Assembly: GCF_023544465.1 (NCBI RefSeq)
Contig: NZ_JALPVL010000016.1
Coordinates: 186,001 to 250,000 of the forward strand
DNA: 64,000 bases
Reading direction: 5' to 3'
Source of the DNA: Paractinoplanes maris
GTDB lineage: Bacteria > Actinomycetota > Actinomycetes > Mycobacteriales > Micromonosporaceae
The translations under genes were made by a program, and so were the position numbers. Position 1 is the first letter of the stretch; every line of letters begins with the position of its first letter. This document shows positions 41,725-49,370 of this stretch, in pieces. A model generated the notes under the pieces. The model was given only the letters and a program-made list of their open reading frames with translations. It ran no database searches and was not told the origin of the DNA.

Positions 41725-42471
41725 CTAGAGCGAGCCGCTCTCGGTCTGGACCCACTGCATGGACAGGCCGGTCACCTCGCGGTCGGTGCGGATTTCGAGC
41801 ATGGTGCCGAGGATGGTGGCCCGATCGGCGACCAGGGCCTGGTTGTCGAGTCCGTAGGTGACTCGCTCGGAGAGGAACGCGGGGGTGCCGGGCGGCTGCC
41901 GCAGCAGGGCCGCGGTGGCCTGGTCGAGCGTGCCGGGGCGCACCGACTCGCTCGCCCGGTGGACGGCGATGCCGTGGTCGGCCAGCGCCGCGTAGAGCGA
42001 GGTGCCGCTCAGGTCGGTGCGGGCCAGCTCGGTGCCGAAGATCCATGACACCTGGTGCACGGCCGGGTGGCCGGCGAGCAGGCGGATCCGCTCCAGGCGC
42101 AGCGCGAGGAAGGCGTCGCCGAAGTGCGCGGCCGCCCACGCGGGCGGGTGGGCCACCTTCTGATCGAGGATCTGGGTGGTGACCAGCTGACCCTGGGCGC
42201 GCAGGTCCTCGGCGAAACCGCGCAGCGAGTCGAGGCGGTAGGCAGCCCGCGGCTCGGCCACGAAAGTCCCGCGGCCGGGCTGCTGCGAGAGCAACCCGTC
42301 GTCCTCCAGCTGCTGCAGGGCCTGGCGCAGCGTCGCGAGCGTGACGCCGTAGCGGGCGCTCAGCTCTTTCTGCGGCGGCAGGGCCGACCCCGGCGACAGC
42401 TCCCCACCCCGGATCTTGGTGCTCAGGTCATCGGCGATCACCCGATACTTCGGCGTGCGCGGCGCGGTCAG
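41725..42471 (-). CDS. GntR-family regulator (UTRA type) with probable CTG start
   Basis: A 248-residue regulator: a GntR winged helix (about 8-75: PKYRVIADDLSTKIRGGELSPGSALPPQKELSARYGVTLATLRQAL) and a C-terminal UTRA ligand domain (about 90-240). The first GTG in frame would cut off the conserved TPKYR start of the helix-turn-helix. No ATG or GTG lies upstream in frame, but a CTG at 42471 stands exactly 6 nt after a perfect AGGAGG, so CTG initiation is inferred. The start lies inside the last codons of trpA, so translation is coupled. As the last gene of trpB-trpA-gntR it is likely to act on the operator-like repeat ahead of trpB. Confidence 0.85.
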   Translation of the reverse strand: MTAPRTPKYRVIADDLSTKIRGGELSPGSALPPQKELSARYGVTLATLRQALQQLEDDGLLSQQPGRGTFVAEPRAAYRLDSLRGFAEDLRAQGQLVTTQILDQKVAHPPAWAAAHFGDAFLALRLERIRLLAGHPAVHQVSWIFGTELARTDLSGTSLYAALADHGIAVHRASESVRPGTLDQATAALLRQPPGTPAFLSERVTYGLDNQALVADRATILGTMLEIRTDREVTGLSMQWVQTESGSL

Positions 42472-43801
42472 CGGAAGCCTCCTGGTCCAGAGTGTCGAGG
42501 GCCGCCCGTAACGCCGCGACGTAGTCCCCGATCTCGCGCGGCGTGGCCCCGTCCAGCACCCTACGCATCAGCGCCGCACCGACCACAACACCGTCCCCGG
42601 CGCGCCCCGCCTCCACCGCCTGCTCCACCCCGGAGATCCCGAACCCGATCAGCACCGGCACCGGCCCAGCCACCCCGGCCGTCGCGGTGACCTGGGCGGC
42701 CTTGATGCGCGCGGCCAGGACAGCGGCGGACGAGGCCAGCGAGGCGCGCTCGCCCGTGGTGCCCATGTGGCTGATCGCGTAGAGGTAGCCCCGGCTGCGC
42801 GCGACGATCTCGGCCAGCCGGTCGTCGGGCGTGACCGGAGCGACCAGCAGGGTCAGCTCGATGCCCGCCGCGGCCGCCGCCCGCTCGACCTCGGCCGCCT
42901 CGTCGAGCGGCAGGTCGGGCACGATCAGCCCGCGGAAGCCGGCCTCGGCGAGCTGCCGGCAGAACGCCGCCGGCCCGGGGCGGAAGACCAGGTTGGCGTA
43001 GGTGAAGGCGATCAGCGGAATGTGCAGCCGATCCCGGGCGTCGCGGACTTCGCGGAGGATCGACCCGATGGTCGCTCCCCGGGCGAGGGCGCGGCCGGTG
43101 CTCTGCTGAATGGTCACGCCGTCGAGCATGGGGTCGGAGAACGGCAGCCCGACCTCGATCGCATCGGCGCCCGCCGCCTGCATCGCCAGCAGGTAGTCGA
43201 GCCAGTCCTCCGTGACGCCACCGGTCACAAAAGGCACCAGCAGTTTGCGCACCGGTCCGGCCGCTCCGCGCGCCTCGCGACCGCCACCGGAATCAGGCAA
43301 CCCCGCGCCGGCTCGGGGGTCACCGCCGGAAGAACCGTCGGGTGGATCACCAGCCGGCGCCCCTGCGGGCGAACGGGCCGTACGCTCCCGCACGACGAGC
43401 TGCTCCTCTGCCGGTCGCCCCTGGTCGCCGGTCGCCGCCCGGCGGGCATCCGACCGATCCGGCTCCGGTCGCCCGTAGAGCTCACCCACCGCCGGCCCGC
43501 CGTCGAACTCGGGCGTCGCCGCCCGGCCCTGGAAGCCCCCCACCGCGCGCCCCGACGACGCCCGATTCTGGAACTCCGCCTGGCTGGCCCGGGTGTCTTG
43601 AGAGCCAACGACTGCACGCTCAGACGACGGTCGATTCTGAGACTCCGCCTGGCTCACCCGGGCACCCGGCAAGCCATCCACCGCGCGCCGTTCGGCCGAT
43701 CCCGACGCCGCGGGGGTCTGGAGTTCGGGGTTCGGGGTCGCGTGGTTCGCCGGGTGGGCCGGGCCCAGGAGGCTGCGGCCGGCCGCGTGCTGCGTGGTCA
43801 T
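42428..43801 (-). CDS. trpA: Tryptophan synthase alpha subunit with 183-residue N-terminal extension
   Basis: Cleaves indole-3-glycerol phosphate to indole. The TIM-barrel core (about residues 184-457, 274 residues, normal TrpA length) has ADAIEVGLPFSDPMLDG with the catalytic Glu, and LIVPDLPLDEA with the catalytic Asp. LLVAPVTPDDRLAEI and GFGISGVEQA are also present. From the ATG overlapping trpB's stop (ATGA) there are 183 extra residues, polar, Gly/Ala/Arg/Ser-rich and including 23-residue repeats. Codon usage there is less biased (AAT, CGA, TCT, CAA appear). A GTG at 43252 would give a normal TrpA, though its ribosome binding site is weak. Which start is used cannot be decided here. Confidence 0.9.
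   Translation of the reverse strand: MTTQHAAGRSLLGPAHPANHATPNPELQTPAASGSAERRAVDGLPGARVSQAESQNRPSSERAVVGSQDTRASQAEFQNRASSGRAVGGFQGRAATPEFDGGPAVGELYGRPEPDRSDARRAATGDQGRPAEEQLVVRERTARSPAGAPAGDPPDGSSGGDPRAGAGLPDSGGGREARGAAGPVRKLLVPFVTGGVTEDWLDYLLAMQAAGADAIEVGLPFSDPMLDGVTIQQSTGRALARGATIGSILREVRDARDRLHIPLIAFTYANLVFRPGPAAFCRQLAEAGFRGLIVPDLPLDEAAEVERAAAAAGIELTLLVAPVTPDDRLAEIVARSRGYLYAISHMGTTGERASLASSAAVLAARIKAAQVTATAGVAGPVPVLIGFGISGVEQAVEAGRAGDGVVVGAALMRRVLDGATPREIGDYVAALRAALDTLDQEASADRAAHAEVSGDRR
42478..42483 (-). promoter_or_regulatory. Perfect ribosome binding site that decides a CTG start
   Basis: AGGAGG on the minus strand, within the 3' end of trpA, stands 6 nt before CTG at 42471. It is the best Shine-Dalgarno in the region and supports CTG initiation of the GntR gene. 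Confidence 0.7.
43481..43687 (-). repeat. 69-bp coding repeat in the trpA extension, three units
   Basis: Two close copies and one diverged copy of a 69-bp unit encode 23-residue repeats beginning RAVDGLPGARVSQAE, RAVVGSQDTRASQAE and RAVGGFQGRAATPEF. The first two share SQAE.QNR.SS. Confidence 0.75.
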
Positions 43802-44949
43802 GCGACTGCTCCCAGCGTGACCATGTCTTTGTCGCCGCGGCCGGAGAGGGTCAGGACGACCCGGGAGCCGGCCGGCAGCAGCGGCGTGCCGGACTCGCGC
43901 AGGACCCAGGCCACCGCGTGGGCCGACTCGAGGGCGCAGATGATGCCCTCGGCGCGGGCCAGGCGCCGGACCGCGAGCACCACCTCGTCGTCCTTGACCG
44001 TGTGGTATTCGGCTCGGCCCACCGCGCCCAGCTGGGCGTGCTCGGGGCCGACGCCGGGGTAGTCGAGCCCCGCGGCTATCGACTCGGCCTCGGCCACCTG
44101 GCCGTCCGCGTCCTGCAGGACCATCGAGCGCGCGCCGTGGACGACACCGGGCCGGCCGTTGCTCATCGCCGCGCCGCCCGCCGCCTCGACACCGACCAGG
44201 CGGGCCGCGGTGTCGGCGAAGCCCGCGAAGGTGCCCGCCGCGTTCGAGCCGCCGCCCACGCAGGCCACGACCACGTCCGGGACGGCTGGTGACTGCTGCC
44301 GGGCTTCGTCGCCGATCACCCGTTGCAGCTCGCGCACCATCCACGGGTAGGGGTGCGGGCCGCCGACCGAGCCGAGCAGGAAGTGGGCGTCATCCACATC
44401 GGCCACCCACGCGCGCATCGCCTCGTTGGTGGCGTCCTTCAACGTCCGGCTGCCGGTGGTGACCGGGACGATAGTCGCGCCCAGCGTCGTCATGCGCAGC
44501 ACGTTGAGCTGCTGGCGCTCGATGTCGCGCTCGCCCATGTAGACCGTGCACCCGAGACCCAGCAGCGCGGCCGCGGTGGCCGTGGCCACACCGTGCTGGC
44601 CCGCGCCGGTCTCGGCGATCAGCCGGCTCTTGCCCATCCGGCGGGCGAGCAGCGCCTGCCCGAGCACGTTGTTGATTTTGTGGGAGCCGGTGTGGGCCAG
44701 GTCCTCGCGCTTGAGCCACAGCTCGATGCCCAGCTCAGCCGACAGACGGCGAGCGGGTGTCAGCGGCGTCGGGCGGCCGGCGTAGGCGGCCAGGAGATCG
44801 TCGAGCTCGGCCCGGAAGGCGGGATCGGCCCAGGCCGCCCGGAATGCCGCGGCCAGCGCCTCACACGCCGGGACCAGGGACTCGGGAACGAACCGGCCGC
44901 CGAAGCCGCCGAAGCGACCGGCGACCGGCTCGCGGAACAGAGTGGACAT
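43798..44949 (-). CDS. trpB: Tryptophan synthase beta subunit
   Basis: Makes tryptophan from indole and serine with pyridoxal phosphate. At 383 residues it is slightly shorter than most TrpB proteins. The cofactor lysine is in KREDLAHTGSHKINN, and ETGAGQHGVATA, GGGSNAAGTFAGF (phosphate loop) and LTLSGRGDKDM at the end are intact. The ATG follows TTTGGAGG. It leads a trpB-trpA-gntR operon without the other trp genes. The start lies 11 bp after an AGTTCTAGAACT operator-like arm, so it is probably regulated from there. Confidence 0.96.
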   Translation of the reverse strand: MSTLFREPVAGRFGGFGGRFVPESLVPACEALAAAFRAAWADPAFRAELDDLLAAYAGRPTPLTPARRLSAELGIELWLKREDLAHTGSHKINNVLGQALLARRMGKSRLIAETGAGQHGVATATAAALLGLGCTVYMGERDIERQQLNVLRMTTLGATIVPVTTGSRTLKDATNEAMRAWVADVDDAHFLLGSVGGPHPYPWMVRELQRVIGDEARQQSPAVPDVVVACVGGGSNAAGTFAGFADTAARLVGVEAAGGAAMSNGRPGVVHGARSMVLQDADGQVAEAESIAAGLDYPGVGPEHAQLGAVGRAEYHTVKDDEVVLAVRRLARAEGIICALESAHAVAWVLRESGTPLLPAGSRVVLTLSGRGDKDMVTLGAVA

Positions 44950-44960
44950 GCCGCCTCCAA

Positions 44961-45015
44961 AGTTCTAGAACTCTCCTCCGCAGTGTTGCACAACGCGGTG
45001 GAGAGTTCTAGAACT
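44961..45015. promoter_or_regulatory. Long inverted repeat with two AGTTCTAGAACT palindromes ahead of trpB
   Basis: Perfect 12-bp palindromes AGTTCTAGAACT lie at 44961-44972 and 45004-45015 (centres 43 bp apart, about four turns). They form the ends of a 21-bp inverted repeat with one mismatch (arms continue with CTCC.CCGC / GCGG.GGAG) around TTGCACAA-like sequence. The left palindrome abuts the trpB ribosome binding site. It may be an operator pair for the GntR protein, an RNA hairpin, or both. It also follows the LolA-like gene's stop. Confidence 0.75.
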
Positions 45016-45024
45016 ATCGGACGG

Positions 45025-46152
45025 CTACTTCTTGGCCGCTGCCTCGTAGAGCGACTCCGGAGCCACCGCACCGGCGAAGACCCGGCCGTCGTCCACGATC
45101 AGCACGCTGAACAGCGACCCGGAGAAGATCCGGCCCTTGCCCCACGTGCCGCTGGCCTCCGGCAGCATGCCCAGCAGGCTCTGCGCCTCGGTCGAGTCGG
45201 TCGAGGTGTCGCCCGAGTCGGGAAGCTTGGCCGTCACGATCGACGCCCAGCCCTCACCGACGACCGACATACCCGGACCGCCCTTGGCCGCCGGCGGCAT
45301 GGCCTTCTCGTGGTCCTTGGCCGCCTTCTCCGCGTCCTTCTCGAGCTTCTGCGGGTTCGACTCGGTCACCTTCGCGCCGGGCGGCGGGTTGAAGGCGAAC
45401 TGCTGCGCGTCCGGCTTCTCGAAGCTGATCTGGGTGAAGGCGACCCGGACGGCCGGGCTGGTGGCGTTCTTGGCATAGACGTCGACCCGCAGCGGGATGT
45501 GCTGCTCGGCGTCGATGGCCAGCCGCACCTGCCCGATCAGCGAGCGCTCCGCCTTCGGCGTCAGCACCAGCTCGTACGCGTCGCGGTCGGCGACCTTGGC
45601 GGCACCGGTCGTGGAGACCTTGGTGCTGTCGTCGATCGCCGCCAGTGCCGCGTCGGCCGCGTCCTGCGGCGTTGTCGGCACATTGGTCGGCAGGGCCTGT
45701 GGCTTCTTGCCGGCCCCGGCCGGCACCTTGAGGTGCGTGGCCTTGTTGCCCTCGCTCTGCCAGAGCCAGACGTCGGAGCCGTTGCGGATGACGTCGGTCT
45801 CGCCGGCCGTGCCGACCAGGGCCAGGCGGGCCTGGTCCTCACCGGCATACCAGACGCGGGCGGTGTTGCTGCCGGCCACCAGGTTGGCCAGCCCGGCCTG
45901 CCCGGAGGCCCCGTCGGTGAGCCCCGAGATCTTGGGCAGACCGAGATCGGCACTCTGCACGATGGTGCCGGAAAGACCGTCGACCTTGGCGTTCTGCAGG
46001 TCGACGAGCAGTTGCGCGGCGCTGCGCTCGGGCAACGCCGGATCGGCGCTCGCAACGATCGTTCCGGCCGCGGCGCCACCTCCGATGACGACGACCGCGG
46101 CGGCCGACGGCACGAGCCAGCGAAGCGCCGGCCTTGACCTGAACACGGACAC
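45025..46152 (-). CDS. LolA-like / DUF2092 envelope protein
   Basis: A 375-residue protein with an N-terminal membrane anchor or signal (LRWLVPSAAAVVVIGGGAAAG). The following beta-rich domain resembles LolA/MucB outer-envelope sensors (about 35-375: VDGLSGTIVQSADLGLP, RVWYAGEDQARLALVG, DVWLWQSEGNKATHLKVP). A charged Lys/Glu helix interrupts it near residue 260-290. Actinobacterial relatives are secreted or membrane-tethered, and their role is unproven. The GTG at 46152 is chosen because GGGAGG stands 8 nt before it. It diverges from the OmpR-type regulator, which may respond to the same envelope state. Confidence 0.78.
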   Translation of the reverse strand: MSVFRSRPALRWLVPSAAAVVVIGGGAAAGTIVASADPALPERSAAQLLVDLQNAKVDGLSGTIVQSADLGLPKISGLTDGASGQAGLANLVAGSNTARVWYAGEDQARLALVGTAGETDVIRNGSDVWLWQSEGNKATHLKVPAGAGKKPQALPTNVPTTPQDAADAALAAIDDSTKVSTTGAAKVADRDAYELVLTPKAERSLIGQVRLAIDAEQHIPLRVDVYAKNATSPAVRVAFTQISFEKPDAQQFAFNPPPGAKVTESNPQKLEKDAEKAAKDHEKAMPPAAKGGPGMSVVGEGWASIVTAKLPDSGDTSTDSTEAQSLLGMLPEASGTWGKGRIFSGSLFSVLIVDDGRVFAGAVAPESLYEAAAKK

Positions 46153-46218
46153 GATGTCCACCTCCCGTTGATCTGTCACAAGAGTGCGCCGGCACCGCTG
46201 TGACCGGGCTGAGAGCCG

Positions 46219-46236
46219 CCCCTAGGGGTTACCCCT
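46219..46236. promoter_or_regulatory. Overlapping palindromes between the LolA-like and OmpR-type genes
   Basis: CCCCTAGGGG (46219-46228, perfect) overlaps AGGGGTTACCCCT (46224-46236). They lie 20-37 bp before the GTG of the response regulator and 67-84 bp before the LolA-like start, a plausible shared operator. Confidence 0.45.
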
Positions 46237-46255
46237 CGCATGCCAAGGTAGTGGG

Positions 46256-46915
46256 GTGCGGTTGCTGGTGGTGGAGGACGAAGCGCGGCTTGCCGCCGCG
46301 CTGCAGCGTGGGCTGCAGGCCGAGGGCTTCGCGGTCGACGTGTCGGGTGACGGCCAGGACGGGCTCGAGATGGCCCGGCACGGCGGTTACGACGCGATGA
46401 TCCTGGACGTGATGCTGCCCAGGCTGAGCGGCTATCGGGTGGTGCGGCAGTTGCGCGCGGAGCAGAACTGGGTGCCCGTGCTGATGCTGTCGGCCAAGGA
46501 CGGCGAATACGACCAGGCCGACGGGCTGGACTGCGGGGCCGACGACTATCTGACCAAACCTTTCTCGTACGTCGTCCTGCTGGCCCGGCTGCGGGCGCTG
46601 CTCCGCCGGGGGGTGCACGAGCGCCCGACGGTGCTGCGCCACGGCGACGTCGAGCTCGACCCGGCCGAGCGGCGGGTGATGGTGGCCGGCGAGGAGGTGG
46701 CGCTCACGGCCCGCGAGTTCGCGCTGCTGGAGTATCTGATGCGGCGCCCGGGCGAGGTGGTCAGCAAGATCGAGCTGCTCGACCACGTGTGGGACGCGGC
46801 GATCGAGACCGCGCCCAACGCGGTCGAGGTCTACGTCGGGTACGTGCGCCGCAAGATCGGCCGGGAGCGGCTCGAGACCGTCCGCGGCGCGGGCTACCGG
46901 CTGGCAGCCGTTTGA
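46256..46915 (+). CDS. OmpR-family response regulator
   Basis: A 219-residue regulator. The receiver domain has an acidic pair (VEDEARLAAAL), phospho-Asp in AMILDVMLPRLSG near residue 51 and the conserved Lys in DYLTKPFSYVVLL. The winged-helix domain (about 125-217) has TAREFALLEYLMRRPGEVVSK and ETVRGAGYRL. The start is GTG at 46256. It overlaps the kinase gene by TGATG. It may control the divergent LolA-like gene. Confidence 0.95.
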   Translation: MRLLVVEDEARLAAALQRGLQAEGFAVDVSGDGQDGLEMARHGGYDAMILDVMLPRLSGYRVVRQLRAEQNWVPVLMLSAKDGEYDQADGLDCGADDYLTKPFSYVVLLARLRALLRRGVHERPTVLRHGDVELDPAERRVMVAGEEVALTAREFALLEYLMRRPGEVVSKIELLDHVWDAAIETAPNAVEVYVGYVRRKIGRERLETVRGAGYRLAAV

Positions 46916-48273
46916 TGAAGCGCCCCGGCGAGATCAGCCTGCGCGGCCGCCTCGTACTGGTCTCGGTCCTGGCCCTGACCATCGGCCTCGCCGCCGGCGG
47001 GGTGCTGCTGGTCGGGGCGCTCAACTTCGCGCTGCTGCGCGCGGTCAACACCGAGGCGCTGGAGACCGCGCGCGGTGTCGCCAAGCTCGTCGACCAGAAA
47101 TCGCTGAGCGAGCGCATCGAGGTCAACCCGGCCATGCAGGTGCAGGTCATCGACTCGAGCGGCCGCGTGCTGGCCCTCTCGCCGGGCGCCGACCGGCTGA
47201 CCCCCATGCTCTACGAGGACGAGCTGCGCGATCTCTCCGACGGCGAGGTGGAGGACATCCCGGGCAGCCGGATCGGCCTGGCCGGCGGGGGCGCCCGGGT
47301 GGTGATGGTGACCGCCGGGCCGCCGACCGATCCGGTCCGGGTCCTGGTCGCGCGGTCCACCAACGACCTCAGCCAGGGGGTGCACATCCTGCGGCTCGCC
47401 CTGCTGGTGACGTTCCCGCTGCTCATCACCCTGCTGGCGGTCGTGCTGTGGCGGGTGCTGGGGGCCGTGCTGCATCCGGTGGACGCGCTCCGGGCCGGAG
47501 CCGAGGAGATCACCGGGGGTACGCGTGCGGGGCGGCTGCCGGTGCCGGAGTCCCGCGACGAGATCCACCGGCTGGCGGTCACCCTGAACGGCATGCTGCA
47601 CCGGCTCGAATCGGCCCGGGTGCGCCAGCGTGCCTTCGTCGCCGACGCCGCGCACGAGCTGCGCAGTCCACTGACCAATATGCGTACGGAATTGGAGGTC
47701 GCGCAGCGACTGCCGGACACCGACTGGCCGGCGCTCACGCACGACCTGCTGACCGACGTCGACCGGCTCAGCCGGCTGGTCGACGACCTGCTGCTGCTGG
47801 CCCGCTCGGACGACGGCGGCGGGGGCCGGGTCGTCTCGGCCCCGTTCCGCTCGGTCGACCTGGGCGCCCTGGTCGGCGACGTCGCCGACCGCTACCCGGC
47901 CGTCGCCTATCTGCGGCCGGCCGCCCCGATGGAGGTCACCGGCGAGCCCGACGCGCTCGGCCGGGTGGTCGCCAACCTGCTCGACAACGCCGTCCGGCAC
48001 GCCAAGTCGCAGGTCACCGTCACCGTGACGGCTCACGGGACGCACCGGCTGATCACCGTGACCGACGACGGGCCGGGCATCCCGGCGGCCGACCGGGAAC
48101 GGGTCTTCGACCGCTTCACCCGGCTCGACGACGGGCGGGCGCGCGACGCCGGCGGGTCGGGCCTGGGACTGGCCATCGTGCGCGAGCTGACCCGCCGGCA
48201 CGGGGGCACGGTCACGCTGAGCGACGCCGATCCGGGTCTGCGGGTCGACGTACGGCTCCCGGCTCTGCAATAG
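46915..48273 (+). CDS. Sensor histidine kinase (OmpR type)
   Basis: A 452-residue kinase paired with the preceding regulator. Two membrane helices (about 12-35 and 160-180) flank a small extracellular domain. A HAMP segment follows (about 182-235). The phosphoacceptor is FVADAAHELRSPLTNMRTELE near residue 247. The ATP-binding domain has NLLDNAVRHAKSQV, TDDGPGIPAADRERVFDRF and GGSGLGLAIVRELTRRHGG. The ATG at 46915 overlaps the regulator's stop. The signal is unknown; it may be envelope-related given the LolA-like neighbour. Confidence 0.95.
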   Translation: MKRPGEISLRGRLVLVSVLALTIGLAAGGVLLVGALNFALLRAVNTEALETARGVAKLVDQKSLSERIEVNPAMQVQVIDSSGRVLALSPGADRLTPMLYEDELRDLSDGEVEDIPGSRIGLAGGGARVVMVTAGPPTDPVRVLVARSTNDLSQGVHILRLALLVTFPLLITLLAVVLWRVLGAVLHPVDALRAGAEEITGGTRAGRLPVPESRDEIHRLAVTLNGMLHRLESARVRQRAFVADAAHELRSPLTNMRTELEVAQRLPDTDWPALTHDLLTDVDRLSRLVDDLLLLARSDDGGGGRVVSAPFRSVDLGALVGDVADRYPAVAYLRPAAPMEVTGEPDALGRVVANLLDNAVRHAKSQVTVTVTAHGTHRLITVTDDGPGIPAADRERVFDRFTRLDDGRARDAGGSGLGLAIVRELTRRHGGTVTLSDADPGLRVDVRLPALQ

Positions 48274-48369
48274 CCGGAACCGCCGGGAACTAATCCGCGC
48301 CGGGGAGCGACCACCTCGGAGTGCCCGGAACCGGGCCCGCATTCCCCCGACGCGGAAGGTACGACAAGG

Positions 48370-49128
48370 ATGTCCCTGTTGAAGCGCTCGGCCCTGGTGG
48401 GCGCCACGGTCGCCGGGCTCACGCTGGCTCTGGCCGCCCCGGCCGCCGCCCACGTCACGGTGAACCCCGACACCGCGACCGCCGGCGGGTACTCCAAGGT
48501 CACCTTCCGGGTGCCCAACGAGTCCGACGCCGACTCCACCACCAAGGTCGAGGTGAACCTGCCGGCCGACAAGCCGGTCGCCTCGGTCTCGGTCAAGCCG
48601 ATCACCGGCTGGGACGTGGCCACCACGGTCTCGAAGCTCGCCAAGCCGCTCGAGGCGCACGGCGCGCAGATCACCGAGGCGGTCTCGAAGATCACCTGGA
48701 CGGCCAAGGCGGGCTCCGAGGTCAAGCCGGGCCAGTTCCAGGAGTTCGACGTCTCGATGGGCCCGCTGCCCGAGTCGGGCGAGATGATCTTCAAGGCCCT
48801 GCAGACCTACTCGGACGGCACGGTCGTGCGCTGGATCGACGAGCCGTCCACGGACGGCACCGAGCCCGAGTCGCCGGCCCCGGTGCTCAAGATCGCCGCC
48901 GCGGCCACCGGGGGCGGCGGGGACACCGCCGCCGCCTCGACCGCCACCGCCACCGCGGCCGCCGAGGCCGCACCGGCCGACGACTCGGACGGCGGCTCGA
49001 GCGCGTTCGGGATCGCCGGGCTGGTGGCCGGCGTGCTCGCCCTGATCGTCGCGATGCTGGCCTACGCGCGGTCGGGCCGCCGCCCCGAGGCCGCCGTCGC
49101 ACCGCAGAAGCCGGCCACCGACCAGTGA
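48370..49128 (+). CDS. YcnI-like (DUF1775) copper-binding membrane protein
   Basis: A 252-residue secreted, C-terminally anchored protein. The signal peptide ends at AAPAAA, leaving HVTVNPD as the mature N-terminus. In Bacillus subtilis YcnI the corresponding His binds Cu(II) as a monohistidine brace with a nearby Trp; ITGWDVATT provides a candidate Trp. The DUF1775 domain spans about 27-165. A linker rich in Ala, Thr, Ser and Gly precedes a membrane helix (SAFGIAGLVAGVLALIVAML). The usual CopC/CopD and PCu(A)C partners are absent nearby. It follows the two-component genes by 96 bp and may belong to their transcript. Confidence 0.9.
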   Translation: MSLLKRSALVGATVAGLTLALAAPAAAHVTVNPDTATAGGYSKVTFRVPNESDADSTTKVEVNLPADKPVASVSVKPITGWDVATTVSKLAKPLEAHGAQITEAVSKITWTAKAGSEVKPGQFQEFDVSMGPLPESGEMIFKALQTYSDGTVVRWIDEPSTDGTEPESPAPVLKIAAAATGGGGDTAAASTATATAAAEAAPADDSDGGSSAFGIAGLVAGVLALIVAMLAYARSGRRPEAAVAPQKPATDQ

Positions 49129-49203
49129 GGCGCGGGGGACGGGGGCAGTCACTTGTCCCCGTCCCGCCAGGCCGCCCGCAGGTCTTCCCGGGTTGTCCGC
49201 CAC

Positions 49204-49370
49204 TAAGGCGTGTTTCATAACTGGGGTCGGCCTGCGGTGCGGTCCAGATTTCGTCTGCGTGCGGCCCGGGGAAGGCAGGCTACCGGTGTTGTAACCGGCC
49301 TTTCGCGGGACGTGCGCAGGCGGAATCTGGGCCTCGGCGCAGGTCGGGTCCAGTTATGAAACACGCCTTA
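49204..49370. mobile_element. MITE-like non-autonomous element
   Basis: A 163-bp element (49206-49368) flanked by TA on both sides, with terminal inverted repeats AGGCGTGTTTCATAACTGG / complement. Pairing continues imperfectly inward for another 40-50 bp per side, so most of it could fold as one hairpin. There is no transposase. The deduced empty site is CTAG, and the ends resemble those of IS5-like transposons in actinomycetes (from memory, unverified). It sits exactly at the stop codon of the TPR gene: the codon was TAG before insertion and is now TAA. Confidence 0.8.

Noticed and set aside
43802..44344. Still longer N-terminus for TrpA reading upstream through trpB
   Set aside because: That part is the shadow of trpB in another frame; the ATGA overlap at 43801 is the logical limit.
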